Shown one piece after another: positions 1 through 8,993 of a stretch of 64,000 bases of DNA. Numbering within the stretch: position 1 is the stretch's first letter; each line of letters begins with the position of its first letter. Where the stretch lies: positions 1-64,000 of the forward strand of contig CANTEG010000010.1 of NCBI GenBank assembly GCA_947652735.1. Direction: 5' to 3'. Below the pieces are notes generated by a model. It worked only from the letters and a program-made list of their open reading frames with translations. It was not told the origin of the DNA and did not search any database. This DNA is from an uncultured Lachnospiraceae bacterium (GTDB lineage: Bacteria; Bacillota; Clostridia; Lachnospirales; Lachnospiraceae). Both the position numbers and the translations under genes were made by a program.

Positions 1-650
1 GTAAGCTGATTAAGCTCTTCTAACAAATCCTCAAGCTTAAGTTCTTCCTCCGGCAGTTCTTCCTTGTTAAGTCTGCCTTTTTTCATCGCCTCAAGGGTTG
101 CATTGTTTGTTGATGATGTCCCTGAATTTGCAGGTGCCTTTGGTGCACTGCCAGCCTCATAAAGGTTGTGTTCCCGCAGAAAATTTTCAATATGGAGGCA
201 GTATTCCGTGAGCTTTTTAATCTCCATATCGGTCGAAACATTATCGCAGGCGATAAATTCCTGTCCAAGCTGATTGTATACATTAAGAAGAAATCTCGAT
301 TTGGAATATCCTTTTGTCGTAAAAGCGGATTTTCCCGACAAATCTGCCTTTGCAAGGTATGTAAAGGAACGTGGGATTGTGGTAGGAAATGCCTTGGAGG
401 CAGTACGCTCATATTTAAAAGCAATCAGCTTTTCCTTTGTCATGTATTGGTTCAGGTATTCCTGTATAAGAGTAAGCTCAGCAGTTAAGGGACCGCTCTC
501 ATCATCAATCAGGTAAGCAAGAAACTGCATCAAATCAAATTTTATCATTTCGCTCATGCTTATGTCGCCGGTTGGTCCAAAACCCTGCTGTGATATAATT
601 TCACCGTACATACAACTGTCTTCAATATCTTTTTTTAAACTACTGTTCAT
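1..650 (-). CDS. N-terminal part of a probable SpoVK/CbxX-type AAA ATPase (runs off the left edge)
   Basis: Reading the minus strand from ATG at 648-650 gives an open frame of 216 codons without stop to the window edge. A strong AGGAGGT ribosome site (complement of ACCTCCT, 657-663) precedes it. The visible protein starts MNSSLKKDIEDSCMYGEII, continues as a helical domain of about 170 residues, then a Ser/Thr/Ala-rich linker, and ends in LEDLLEELNQLT. That ending resembles the sequence that opens the AAA domain of CbxX/SpoVK-type ATPases, where the phrase is followed by a GLxxVK motif. The Walker motifs would lie outside the window, so the ATPase call is an inference from the linker and the layout. 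It is divergent from hisA. It could instead be another multidomain protein sharing this N-terminal domain. Confidence 0.55.
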   Translation of the reverse strand, partial: MNSSLKKDIEDSCMYGEIISQQGFGPTGDISMSEMIKFDLMQFLAYLIDDESGPLTAELTLIQEYLNQYMTKEKLIAFKYERTASKAFPTTIPRSFTYLAKADLSGKSAFTTKGYSKSRFLLNVYNQLGQEFIACDNVSTDMEIKKLTEYCLHIENFLREHNLYEAGSAPKAPANSGTSSTNNATLEAMKKGRLNKEELPEEELKLEDLLEELNQL

Positions 651-764
651 GCTTATACCTCCTGAATTGGAATGTCAGCTAATTTCAATAGCTTATTATA
701 ACATTTACATGCAAAGGTCGTAAAGTGTGAATTATGTTGAATAAAAACCTTGTTTGAGGTATAC

Positions 765-793
765 TTGACAAGAACATATTTAATTATGATAAA
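765..793 (+). promoter_or_regulatory. Predicted sigma-A promoter of hisA
   Basis: TTGACA at 765-770, a 17-bp spacer and GATAAA at 788-793, 26 bp before the hisA start. The -35 is perfect and the -10 matches four of six positions. Confidence 0.55.
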
Positions 794-819
794 ATTTTTG
801 GTTGTAGAAGGAAAACGAT

Positions 820-1593
820 ATGAAGTTTCGACCATGTATAGATATCCACAATGGAGCTGTAAAGCAAATCGTGGGAGGAAGCCTCAGGGATGAGGCAGAT
901 ATGGCAAAGGAAAATTATGTGTCAGAATGTAATGCAGACTTTTATGCGAAGTTGTATAAGCAGGATAAGATTGCAGGCGGGCATATTATTATCTTGAACC
1001 CTGAGGGCAGCAGCTTTTATGAGGCGGATGTGGAACAGGCAAAACTGGCACTTGACGCGTATCCTGGTGGTTTGCAGATAGGTGGGGGTATAACTGCCAA
1101 AAACGCACATAAATTTCTTGATATGGGTGCCACGCATGTGATAGTAACGTCCTATGTATTTAAGGATGGGAAAATAAATTATGACAATTTGAAAAAGCTT
1201 AAGTCCGAGGTTGGCAGGGAACATCTTGTTTTAGATTTAAGCTGCCGCATGAGAGATGGACGCTACTATATTGTTACAGACCGATGGCAGAAATATACGG
1301 ATGTGACGATAACTGCTGAGGTGCTTGATGAGCTGTCCGATTTCTGTGATGAATATCTCATACATGCAGTTGACGTTGAGGGAAAAGCGACAGGTATAGA
1401 AAAAGGATTGGCTGTCATGCTTGGGAAATGGGGAAAAATACCCGTAACCTATGCAGGAGGGGTAGGTTCGTTTGAGGATTTAAGACTTCTTAAGGAGCTT
1501 GGACAGGAAAAGCTTGACGTGACAATCGGAAGTGCACTTGACATATTTGGAGGAAGCATGCCCTACAAAGAGGTGCTTGATTATTTAAGTTAA
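820..1593 (+). CDS. hisA: Phosphoribosylformimino-5-aminoimidazole carboxamide ribotide isomerase, eukaryote-type HisA
   Basis: A TIM-barrel protein of 257 residues. It begins MKFRPCIDIHNGAVKQIVGG, with the catalytic-type Asp near residue 8, and has the phosphate-binding turns LQIGGGIT (about residue 86) and VTYAGGVGS (about 205). The wording PCIDIHNGAVKQIVGG and the AVDVEGK segment fit the HIS6-like (eukaryotic) branch rather than the usual bacterial HisA. The reaction is the Amadori rearrangement of ProFAR to PRFAR, the fourth step of histidine synthesis, in the cytoplasm. No other histidine gene lies in the window, so it acts away from a his operon here. It has its own promoter and is followed after 6 bp by a perfect hairpin. 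The family call is firm. The branch assignment is from memory of the family. Confidence 0.88.
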   Translation: MKFRPCIDIHNGAVKQIVGGSLRDEADMAKENYVSECNADFYAKLYKQDKIAGGHIIILNPEGSSFYEADVEQAKLALDAYPGGLQIGGGITAKNAHKFLDMGATHVIVTSYVFKDGKINYDNLKKLKSEVGREHLVLDLSCRMRDGRYYIVTDRWQKYTDVTITAEVLDELSDFCDEYLIHAVDVEGKATGIEKGLAVMLGKWGKIPVTYAGGVGSFEDLRLLKELGQEKLDVTIGSALDIFGGSMPYKEVLDYLS

Positions 1594-1599
1594 ACATAC

Positions 1600-1633
1600 A
1601 GGTAATTGCAAAACCAGAGTTTTGCAATTACCT
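1600..1633 (+). terminator. Perfect 14-bp hairpin between hisA and the cellulase gene, without a T tract
   Basis: AGGTAATTGCAAAA (1600-1613) and TTTTGCAATTACCT (1620-1633) are perfect inverted repeats around a 6-nt loop. No run of T follows on either strand, so it may be a weak terminator, a processing or stability hairpin, or an operator. The cellulase start lies 36 bp downstream. Confidence 0.4.
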
Positions 1634-1669
1634 AGACTATCAAACATAATAAGAGAGGAGAAATATATA

Positions 1670-3964
1670 ATGAGACGATTTAAGAAAATTGCCGCAGTTG
1701 CTGCCATGTTTGCTTTGGCACTTTCCACATTTGCCTGCGGAAAGAAGGATGATGAAAAGACAACTGATACGGGTACAGAAACAGTGCAGACAGGCGGTGA
1801 TGCAACGGATACTGTTTTGGATGACGGCGACTGGCCTACTACAGAAGCAGCAGTAATTGAGGAGGAAAGATTCATTACCGTTGAAGGTGAGGATGTAATT
1901 GGAATTAACTTCGATGACAACGAGCTTCATGGCTTTGTTACATATGAAAACGGCGGTAAATACGCACTGAAAGCAGAGAATGGTGAAATGGTTGCCGACA
2001 TAGAAAGGACTGGTTCGGTTGAGCATGGGTGCCAGCTTTATTTTGACGGATTTACGATGGCAAAGGGATGCGAGTATACGCTTTCTTTTGATGTGTCTTC
2101 AACGGTCGACCGTATTGTTGAATGGAGAGTACAGATAAACGGAGGAGATTACCATGCATATTCAAGTAATAAGGTAAATCTTACTTCAGAAAAGCAGACA
2201 GTTACACAAACCTTTGTTATGGAAGAAAATTCTGACCCTGCACCCCGCTTTGTAGTAAATATGGGTGCCTTTGAGGGCATGGGAGAGGTTGGAGCCCACC
2301 AGATACATTTTGACAATATTTCACTTATCGTATCTGACAGTTCAAATGCAGAGGAGATAAAGGGTGCACCAATTCCAATACCTGTAAAGGTCAATCAGAT
2401 TGGTTATAGACCAGATGACGTAAAGACCGTAATCACAACCTCTGATGCAGACGAGAAGTTTAAGATTGTTGATGCCAAGACTGACGAAACCGTATATGTC
2501 GGCAAATATAATGAGGGGCTTGTGTATGATGTGTCGGTAAGCTCAGTTGTTAAGATTGGTGACTTTACTGAGGTAAAGACGCCTGGAACATATAAGGTTT
2601 TATCCAGCCCGTCCGGTTACTCATATGAATTTAGTATAGGAGATAACCTGTATGATGATATTTATAAGGATGTAGTTTTGATGTTGTATAATCAAAGGTG
2701 CGGCAGCAAGTTAGACAGCGGCATTTCAGGAGATTTTGCGCATGAGGCGTGCCATATGGGGGATGCAGTTGTTTATGGCTCCACTGAAACACGTTCTGTA
2801 ACAGGCGGATGGCATGATGCAGGAGATTACGGACGCTATGTTGTTCCAGGGGCAAAGACGGTTCAGGATTTGCTGCTTGCATATGAGGACTATAACTATA
2901 CAGATGACAACATAGGAATACCGGAAAGTGGAAATGAAGTGCCTGATTTACTTGATGAGGCAAGATATGAGCTTGAGTGGATGCTTAAAATGCAGGATGA
3001 AAAGTCAGGCGGTGTATATCATAAGGTGACAGCACTTGTGTTCCCTGAGACTGTTCTTGCCGTGGACGAGACGGATCAGATGGTGCTTGCACCTATATCA
3101 TATGCTGCAACGGCAGATTTTGCAGCCGTGATGGCAAAGGCATCTGTAATATATAAGGACTTTGATGCGGAGTTTGCGTCAGCGTGTCTTGATGCAGCGG
3201 TAAAGGCATACGGTTATATGGAGGCTGATCCAGACAATAAAAAGATATTTAAAAACCCTGAGGATATTGTCACTGGAGAATATCCTGATGCACAGCTTGA
3301 AGATGAGTTTTTATGGGCTTCAAGCGAGCTTTATATTGCAACGGGCGATGACAAGTATAAGACTGCGGTAAGTACAGCACTCGATGGAAACTTTATGAAG
3401 GGGCTTGGATGGGCAAGTATTGGAACTTATGCAATTTATGACTTGGCAAAGGCAGATGGTATTGACGACAACATCAAGTCTAAGGCGAATGACATGGTAG
3501 TTGCCACGGCAGACAAGCTGATTAATACATGTGAGGACAGTGCATTTTCCATAGGGCTTAATTCTTCATTCCCATGGGGAAGTAATATGACCGTGGCAAA
3601 TGACGGCATGCTGTTTTTGATGACAGCAAGGCTTACGGGAGACAATAAGTATCTTGAGTATGCACAGAAGCATAGGGATTATATTTTCGGAACAAACGGA
3701 ACGGCATACTGTTATGTTACTGGTTATGGGACACTGTCACCGAACGGAACACACCACAGACCGTCACAGGTATTGGGAAAAACTATGCCTGGTATGCTTG
3801 TAGGAGGACCGGATTCCAACCTTGAAGATCCATATGCAGTCGCTGTTTTAACAGGGCTCCCTGCTGCACTTTCTTATGTTGATAACGACCAAAGCTTTTC
3901 CTGTAATGAGGTTACAATTTACTGGAATTCACCACTGATTTATCTTATGACGGGCTTAAAGTAA
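1670..3964 (+). CDS. Lipoprotein endoglucanase, CBM4-like + Ig-like + GH9 catalytic domain
   Basis: Start ATG 1670 is chosen because GAGAGGAG (1653-1660) precedes it. An upstream in-frame ATG at 1622 lies inside the hairpin and would spoil the signal peptide. The 764-residue product has a signal peptide with lipobox STFAC (Cys23), so it should be anchored to the outer face of the membrane. A CBM4/9-like beta domain spans about 65-215. A CelD_N-type Ig-like domain starts at VKVNQIGYRPDD, and the GH9 domain follows. GGWHDAGDYGRYV carries the nucleophile/base Asp pair, and NEVTIYWNSPLIYL near the C-terminus carries the general-acid Glu. GH9 enzymes hydrolyse beta-1,4-glucans with inversion. No dockerin or sorting signal is seen. 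It is 13 bp from the next gene and likely co-transcribed with it. Confidence 0.9.
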   Translation: MRRFKKIAAVAAMFALALSTFACGKKDDEKTTDTGTETVQTGGDATDTVLDDGDWPTTEAAVIEEERFITVEGEDVIGINFDDNELHGFVTYENGGKYALKAENGEMVADIERTGSVEHGCQLYFDGFTMAKGCEYTLSFDVSSTVDRIVEWRVQINGGDYHAYSSNKVNLTSEKQTVTQTFVMEENSDPAPRFVVNMGAFEGMGEVGAHQIHFDNISLIVSDSSNAEEIKGAPIPIPVKVNQIGYRPDDVKTVITTSDADEKFKIVDAKTDETVYVGKYNEGLVYDVSVSSVVKIGDFTEVKTPGTYKVLSSPSGYSYEFSIGDNLYDDIYKDVVLMLYNQRCGSKLDSGISGDFAHEACHMGDAVVYGSTETRSVTGGWHDAGDYGRYVVPGAKTVQDLLLAYEDYNYTDDNIGIPESGNEVPDLLDEARYELEWMLKMQDEKSGGVYHKVTALVFPETVLAVDETDQMVLAPISYAATADFAAVMAKASVIYKDFDAEFASACLDAAVKAYGYMEADPDNKKIFKNPEDIVTGEYPDAQLEDEFLWASSELYIATGDDKYKTAVSTALDGNFMKGLGWASIGTYAIYDLAKADGIDDNIKSKANDMVVATADKLINTCEDSAFSIGLNSSFPWGSNMTVANDGMLFLMTARLTGDNKYLEYAQKHRDYIFGTNGTAYCYVTGYGTLSPNGTHHRPSQVLGKTMPGMLVGGPDSNLEDPYAVAVLTGLPAALSYVDNDQSFSCNEVTIYWNSPLIYLMTGLK

Positions 3965-3977
3965 TATGCGGGAGACT

Positions 3978-6965
3978 ATGATGATTGATTTCATAATAAA
4001 GTGTTTCAAAAATGATAAAATACGGTATCTGTTTGCCGGAGGATGCACCACATTTGTAAATTTAATTACTTTCTTTTTACTGCGGACTCTGACAAATATA
4101 GAGAGAAATGTGTGCAATGTTATAGCCATAATTATGGCTATAACATTTGCCTATTTTATAAACAAGTTTTTTGTTTTTCAAAGTAAAAGCAAAGGCATCG
4201 GTGCTGCCATAGCAGAGGCGGTCAGCTTTGTTGCACTGCGAATTGTATCAATGGCTGTTGAAATAATAGGGTTTGCGATACTTTGCGACAGCTTCCGCTT
4301 AAATGAGCTGCTTTCAAAGCTTGCAGTGCAGGTGATTGTTTTAGTTTTAAATTATTTGTTCAGCAAGCTGTTTGTGTTCAAGCAGGAACGAAAGGGACTC
4401 AAGGAAAGATTTGCGGATGACTATTGCTATTTTATTTCATTCGGAATAGTTTTTATTGTGATGGTTGTTATTATGATAGCGGAGAAAATAGCACCGTTTG
4501 GACAGCACAGCCTGACCTTAGTGGACAGCCTTCACCAGTATATTCCATTTTTTTCCGAGTATAGGGATAAGCTGTTAAATGAGGGCAGTCTTTTTTACAC
4601 ATGGAATGTAGCCATGGGATCTAATTTCATGTCTTTAGGGGCATATTATCTGTCCAGTCCTTTCAACCTGATTTTTTTGTTGTTTAAGAAAGAACACATT
4701 GTGGCGGTATTTTGTGTGATATCAATTCTGAAGATAGCACTGAGTGCTGTTACAATGACACATTTCTTAAGCTGGAAGGATGGTAAAAAATCAAGAAGCA
4801 TACACATCATTGCAATTGCTGTTGCTTATGCATTAAGTAATTATGTTGTGGGTTATTACTGGAATATTATGTGGATGGATTGTATTTTAATATTCCCACT
4901 TATTATTTTGGGATTTTCCAGACTTATGGAGGAAAAGGACCCTAAGCTTTACGCTTTGTCATTGTTTTATGCCCTGTACTGTAATTACTATATTGGGTTT
5001 ATTATTTGTGTGTTTTTGATTATATGGTTTTTGGTTTATAATCATAAGACAATTAAGAAATTTTTTATGGATGGGCTTCGGTTTGCATTGTTTTCCATTA
5101 TATCGGCGGGGATGGCGGCATTTTTACTGCTTCCTGCATACAGGGGAATTATGATGACGGCATCCGCAGATGCAAAGCTGCCAAAATGGGAATGGTATGG
5201 CAACATGTTTGCCCAATTGAAACAGCATCTTCTTATGACTCTTCCGATAACGAATCAGGTATTTGACGGAGGGGTGAATCTGTATTGCAGTATGCTGGCA
5301 ATATTTGCTTTTTTCCTATATATATTTGCATCAAAGATTAAGCTGTTTGACAAGATACGGTACACGGTAATTATGGCTATTTTGATGGTAAGTTTTAATT
5401 CTACCACGCTTAATTTTGTATGGCATGGTTTCCATGATCAATATGGAATACCAAACAGATTTTCATTTTTGTATATATTTGTAATTCTTATCATGGCATA
5501 CGATGTGTTAAAGAAATCAAAATATATGAGGGCAATTCAGGTTGTGATTGCGGGGTTGCTCTCCACGGCATTTATTCTTGCATGTGAGAAATATGGGGAT
5601 ATTTCCACAAAGATTATGACGGCATCGTTTATTGCGATTGGGATTTACCTTGTGGTGTGCCTGCTTCGAAGCCTTGATGTATATAAGAGCAGAATGTTTC
5701 ATATTCTCATTACCGGTTTTTGCCTGATTGAGGTGTGTACAAGTGCTATTCTTGGCTTTTTGGATAACGGGTACTCACAATATATGAACTATTATGAAAC
5801 GACACCGGCTGTAACGGCTGCAAACAAGAGAGTAAATGAGCTTGGAGAGGAGGCACAGGCAGGCTTTTTCAGAAGTGAGCTTATGGATTCCACGGTGCTT
5901 GATGAGGCAACGTGGCATAATATGCCGAGCATAGGAATCTTTTGTTCCACGGTGCTTGGTGAGATGACGACCCTTATGGGAAGACTTGGCTTTTATACGG
6001 GAGCAAATGAGTTCTTATATATGGGCTCGACCCCATTTACAAATTCAATCTTTAATGTGCGGTATTTGTTGGAGCGTGAGGGTGACTTAAATAATTTTGC
6101 ATTCGACTTTGTGGAAGATGTAAACGGTGTGGGAATATATGAAAATCCGTATCCGTTGTCCATCGGTTTTGCGGTATCTGAGAATATAAAGGATTGGGAC
6201 AGAGATTCGGGGCTGCCGCTTAAAAATCAAAATGCTATGGCAGAGGCAATGACCAATATGGATGGAATGTTTTATAGTATATATCCTGCACTCACGGTAA
6301 GCAGCGATGACTGCGATGTGACAGTTTCGGGAAGTGTTATCAATTATGAGGCTTATGAGTCGGGAAAGGCAAGTATTATGGCTTCATTTACCGCTGAGGT
6401 TGATGGGGACTATTATATTAACTGTAGAGGAAATTACGTTACGAAGCTGCGTTTTTACGTGAATGGAAGTGAGATAGCGTATGACCGGTACCAGATACAG
6501 ATTTTCCATTTAGGCGAGTTAAAGGAAGGCGATTATGTATCAGTAGAATATTGTTATGATAACATGAAGGTGGGAACTGAGGTTGCATCCATGTACGTTG
6601 CACTGTTTAATGAAAATTCATACCAGAGGGTTTATGATGTACTGGATGACAATATGATGCAGGTTGATGTGCTTGAAGACGGATATGTCAAGGGTACGGT
6701 TGACATGCCGGCAGGTAAGGTATTGTTTACGTCAATTCCATATGATGAGGGCTGGACGTTATTTGTAGACGGCGAAGAGACAGAATATTATGCCATAGGC
6801 GAAGCTCTGATAGGCTTTGATTTGTCCGAGGGAGTACACACCATTGAAATGAAATATGTTCCGCTTGGACTTTATACAGGAATTATAATTTCAGTTGTGT
6901 GTTGGATGTTCCTTCTAGGCTGGGTGTTGGTGAGTGCTTACCCAAAGAAAGAAAAAAACGACTAA
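3978..6965 (+). CDS. Membrane protein, GtrA-like domain fused to YfhO-type domain
   Basis: About 995 residues with many membrane segments. The first ~135 residues (IRYLFAGGCTTFVNL through YLFSKLFVFKQE) form a four-helix GtrA-like domain, a family linked to transfer of polyprenyl-phosphate sugars. The rest is YfhO-like: a long polytopic region, then a large soluble C-terminal domain of beta character (about 600-960), then a final membrane helix. YfhO is needed for glycosylation of lipoteichoic acid in Gram-positive bacteria and resembles GT-C glycosyltransferases. The fusion therefore suggests flippase and transferase in one chain, which is inference. Start chosen at ATG 3978 after GGGAG (3970-3974); ATG 3966 and 3981 are alternatives. 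It lies directly behind the cellulase gene. Confidence 0.85.
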   Translation: MMIDFIIKCFKNDKIRYLFAGGCTTFVNLITFFLLRTLTNIERNVCNVIAIIMAITFAYFINKFFVFQSKSKGIGAAIAEAVSFVALRIVSMAVEIIGFAILCDSFRLNELLSKLAVQVIVLVLNYLFSKLFVFKQERKGLKERFADDYCYFISFGIVFIVMVVIMIAEKIAPFGQHSLTLVDSLHQYIPFFSEYRDKLLNEGSLFYTWNVAMGSNFMSLGAYYLSSPFNLIFLLFKKEHIVAVFCVISILKIALSAVTMTHFLSWKDGKKSRSIHIIAIAVAYALSNYVVGYYWNIMWMDCILIFPLIILGFSRLMEEKDPKLYALSLFYALYCNYYIGFIICVFLIIWFLVYNHKTIKKFFMDGLRFALFSIISAGMAAFLLLPAYRGIMMTASADAKLPKWEWYGNMFAQLKQHLLMTLPITNQVFDGGVNLYCSMLAIFAFFLYIFASKIKLFDKIRYTVIMAILMVSFNSTTLNFVWHGFHDQYGIPNRFSFLYIFVILIMAYDVLKKSKYMRAIQVVIAGLLSTAFILACEKYGDISTKIMTASFIAIGIYLVVCLLRSLDVYKSRMFHILITGFCLIEVCTSAILGFLDNGYSQYMNYYETTPAVTAANKRVNELGEEAQAGFFRSELMDSTVLDEATWHNMPSIGIFCSTVLGEMTTLMGRLGFYTGANEFLYMGSTPFTNSIFNVRYLLEREGDLNNFAFDFVEDVNGVGIYENPYPLSIGFAVSENIKDWDRDSGLPLKNQNAMAEAMTNMDGMFYSIYPALTVSSDDCDVTVSGSVINYEAYESGKASIMASFTAEVDGDYYINCRGNYVTKLRFYVNGSEIAYDRYQIQIFHLGELKEGDYVSVEYCYDNMKVGTEVASMYVALFNENSYQRVYDVLDDNMMQVDVLEDGYVKGTVDMPAGKVLFTSIPYDEGWTLFVDGEETEYYAIGEALIGFDLSEGVHTIEMKYVPLGLYTGIIISVVCWMFLLGWVLVSAYPKKEKND

Positions 6966-6983
6966 AAATTCGCCTTATTGAGA

Positions 6984-7012
6984 TTGACCGTAACTTAAAT
7001 ATATAGTAGAAT
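6984..7012 (+). promoter_or_regulatory. Predicted sigma-A promoter of the hybrid histidine kinase gene
   Basis: TTGACC at 6984-6989, exactly 17 bp, then TAGAAT at 7007-7012. This predicts a leader of roughly 85 nt before the kinase start. Confidence 0.7.
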
Positions 7013-7072
7013 AATTAGTATATTGTGATATATTTGTGAAGTGGTAAACGACACTTTGCACAATGAGGAGTT

Positions 7073-7105
7073 ATGAAAAACTATAGAATAGGGGTGTTTC
7101 ATTGA
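7073..7105 (+). other. Possible 10-codon leader ORF overlapping the kinase start
   Basis: ATG at 7073 opens MKNYRIGVFH, ending in TGA whose last base is the A of the kinase ATG (TGATG at 7103-7107). GAGGAG lies only 2 nt upstream of its ATG, so translation is uncertain. If used, it could couple initiation of the kinase gene. Confidence 0.25.
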
Positions 7106-8868
7106 TGGAAAAATTAAAAAAGATGGGTTGGCAGAAGCTGCTCATTGTTGTTGCTATAGCACAGGTTATAGTAGGAATTATTTTGGGGGTTGTCTTCAAG
7201 TCGATACCGACAGGTCTTATAACGGGCATTTTGTCAGCGGCTGTTTCGGGGATTGCAATATTTGCCCTTTGCGGTGATGAGATAACAGGACACTCAAAAA
7301 GTGATAAGTACAAAAAACTGTTTATGAATCTTCCTATTGGATTTGCACAGGCAAAGATTATCACTGACTCAGTGGGAAACAATAGCGGATTTTGTATTGA
7401 GGATGCAAATGAACGGTTTGGAAACTATTTTAATCTGGATGAGTCAGACTATACGGGCAAGGTTCTTGGAGAAAGCAAGATAGATGTTCTTCGTGATATT
7501 AATGCATGGTTTATGGCATACAATACGTCAGGAACCAAAGAGGGTGATTTCATGGATGTTGAGATTACCATGGAGAAGCTGGACAGAGTATTTAACACAG
7601 TTATGTACAAGTCAGAGGCGGACTACATAAATATGGTTGTTATAGATATTACGGAGCAAAAGGAAACTGAGAATAAGCTTTCTGCTGCTATTGAGGATGC
7701 GAATGCGGCATATAAGACGCAGGCTGAGTTCCTCGCAAACATGAGCCATGAGATAAGGACCCCTATTAATGGAATTCTTGGTATGCTTCAGCTTACGCTT
7801 ATGGCTGAAGATTTGCAGGCAGACTACAGAGATAACCTTTTAACTGCAAAGAACTGTGCAGATACACTCCTTAGATTAATAAATGACATTTTGGATATCA
7901 GTAAGCTTGAAGCAGGTAAATATAACCTTAAGGATGAGATATTCGATATAAAGAGTGCTATTGAGGAAACTGTGGCAGCACAGGTACCTATCGCTACAAA
8001 TAAGGGACTTGCACTTGACTGCACGTTTGGTAACAACATTCCAAAGCTTGTTAAGGGTGATGGACAGAGAATACAGCAGATACTTAACTGTCTGTTGTCA
8101 AATGCACTCAAATTCACACCTGAGGGTAATGTAAGAGTGAAGATTGCTGCTATTGATACAGGTGCAGATGCAATCAATATTAGAATTGCAGTTGCCGACT
8201 CTGGTATCGGTATATCTGAAAAGAATATGGATAAGCTGTTTATCAGATTTTCACAGGTAGATGCTTCTGATACAAGAAAGTTTGGTGGTTCAGGTTTAGG
8301 GCTTGTTATTTCCAAGCAGATAGCAGAGCTTATGGGTGGAAATATTACCGTGCAGAGTAAGGAAGGTATCGGTTCTACCTTTATCGCTGAGGTGCCGCTC
8401 AAGGTAGTGAAAGCTGCTGAGGTTGATGCTGAGAAAGAGGAAGAAAAGAAAGAGGATGTTGCTTTATTCTCTATCAATGCACATAGTAAAGCAAGGATTC
8501 TTGTTGCAGAGGATGAGCCTGTTAACCAGCAGGTTATCGGAAAGCTTTTGGGTATGGCAGGATTCTCATATGATATTGCAGAAAATGGTGAGAAAGCCAT
8601 CGAGCTGTTTAAACAAAAGGAATATGATGCAGCACTCTTTGATGTTCAGATGCCAGTTATGGATGGTATTACTGCCACGCAGGAAATCCGTGACATAGAG
8701 CAAAAAGAGCACAAGCGCAGGCTTCCGATTATAGCGGTAACAGCAAGGGCTATGTTTGGTGATAAAGAGCGTATACTGGAAAATAAGCTGGATGATTATA
8801 TTGCAAAGCCATACAACCTCAATACGGTTGTTGAGACGCTCAATAAATACATCGATAAGAAAGAGTAA
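7105..8868 (+). CDS. Hybrid sensor histidine kinase with C-terminal receiver domain
   Basis: 587 residues. Two hydrophobic helices (about 11-30 and 35-57) anchor it with almost no external loop. A PAS-like domain covers about 70-185 and a short coiled linker about 186-205. HisKA has FLANMSHEIRTPINGILG with phospho-acceptor His215. The HATPase domain shows NALKFTPEG (N box), ADSGIGIS (G1) and GSGLGL (G2). A receiver domain follows, with acidic pocket LVAEDEP and phospho-acceptor Asp in FDVQMPVMDG. No DNA-binding output is present and no partner regulator is adjacent, so it probably signals to a distant Hpt or response regulator. With so little extracellular sequence, the PAS-like domain is the likely sensor. 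The start is ATG 7105; the TTG at 7102 is possible. GGGGTG at 7091-7096 could be its ribosome site. Confidence 0.9.
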   Translation: MEKLKKMGWQKLLIVVAIAQVIVGIILGVVFKSIPTGLITGILSAAVSGIAIFALCGDEITGHSKSDKYKKLFMNLPIGFAQAKIITDSVGNNSGFCIEDANERFGNYFNLDESDYTGKVLGESKIDVLRDINAWFMAYNTSGTKEGDFMDVEITMEKLDRVFNTVMYKSEADYINMVVIDITEQKETENKLSAAIEDANAAYKTQAEFLANMSHEIRTPINGILGMLQLTLMAEDLQADYRDNLLTAKNCADTLLRLINDILDISKLEAGKYNLKDEIFDIKSAIEETVAAQVPIATNKGLALDCTFGNNIPKLVKGDGQRIQQILNCLLSNALKFTPEGNVRVKIAAIDTGADAINIRIAVADSGIGISEKNMDKLFIRFSQVDASDTRKFGGSGLGLVISKQIAELMGGNITVQSKEGIGSTFIAEVPLKVVKAAEVDAEKEEEKKEDVALFSINAHSKARILVAEDEPVNQQVIGKLLGMAGFSYDIAENGEKAIELFKQKEYDAALFDVQMPVMDGITATQEIRDIEQKEHKRRLPIIAVTARAMFGDKERILENKLDDYIAKPYNLNTVVETLNKYIDKKE

Positions 8869-8897
8869 TATAAAATAAATACAAAAGAGTCAAAAAT

Positions 8898-8931
8898 AAA
8901 TGCCTGTATGGAATTAACCATACAGGCATTT
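8898..8931 (-). terminator. Terminator hairpin between two convergent genes
   Basis: AAATGCCTGTATGG (8898-8911) and CCATACAGGCATTT (8918-8931) form a perfect 14-bp stem with a 6-nt loop. On the minus strand it is followed by ATTTTTG, so it fits best as the pckA terminator, but it can also stop the kinase transcript. Confidence 0.75.
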
Positions 8932-8993
8932 GCTTTATATTAAATATATTTGAAAGAATAATTAAAGCTTGTTAGAAAATTTAAGCATCATAC

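Noticed and set aside
7824-8600. 258-codon open frame on the minus strand inside the histidine kinase gene
   Set aside because: It is Ser/Ile/Ala-rich shadow coding opposite a well-supported kinase with all motifs, and has no matching ribosome site.
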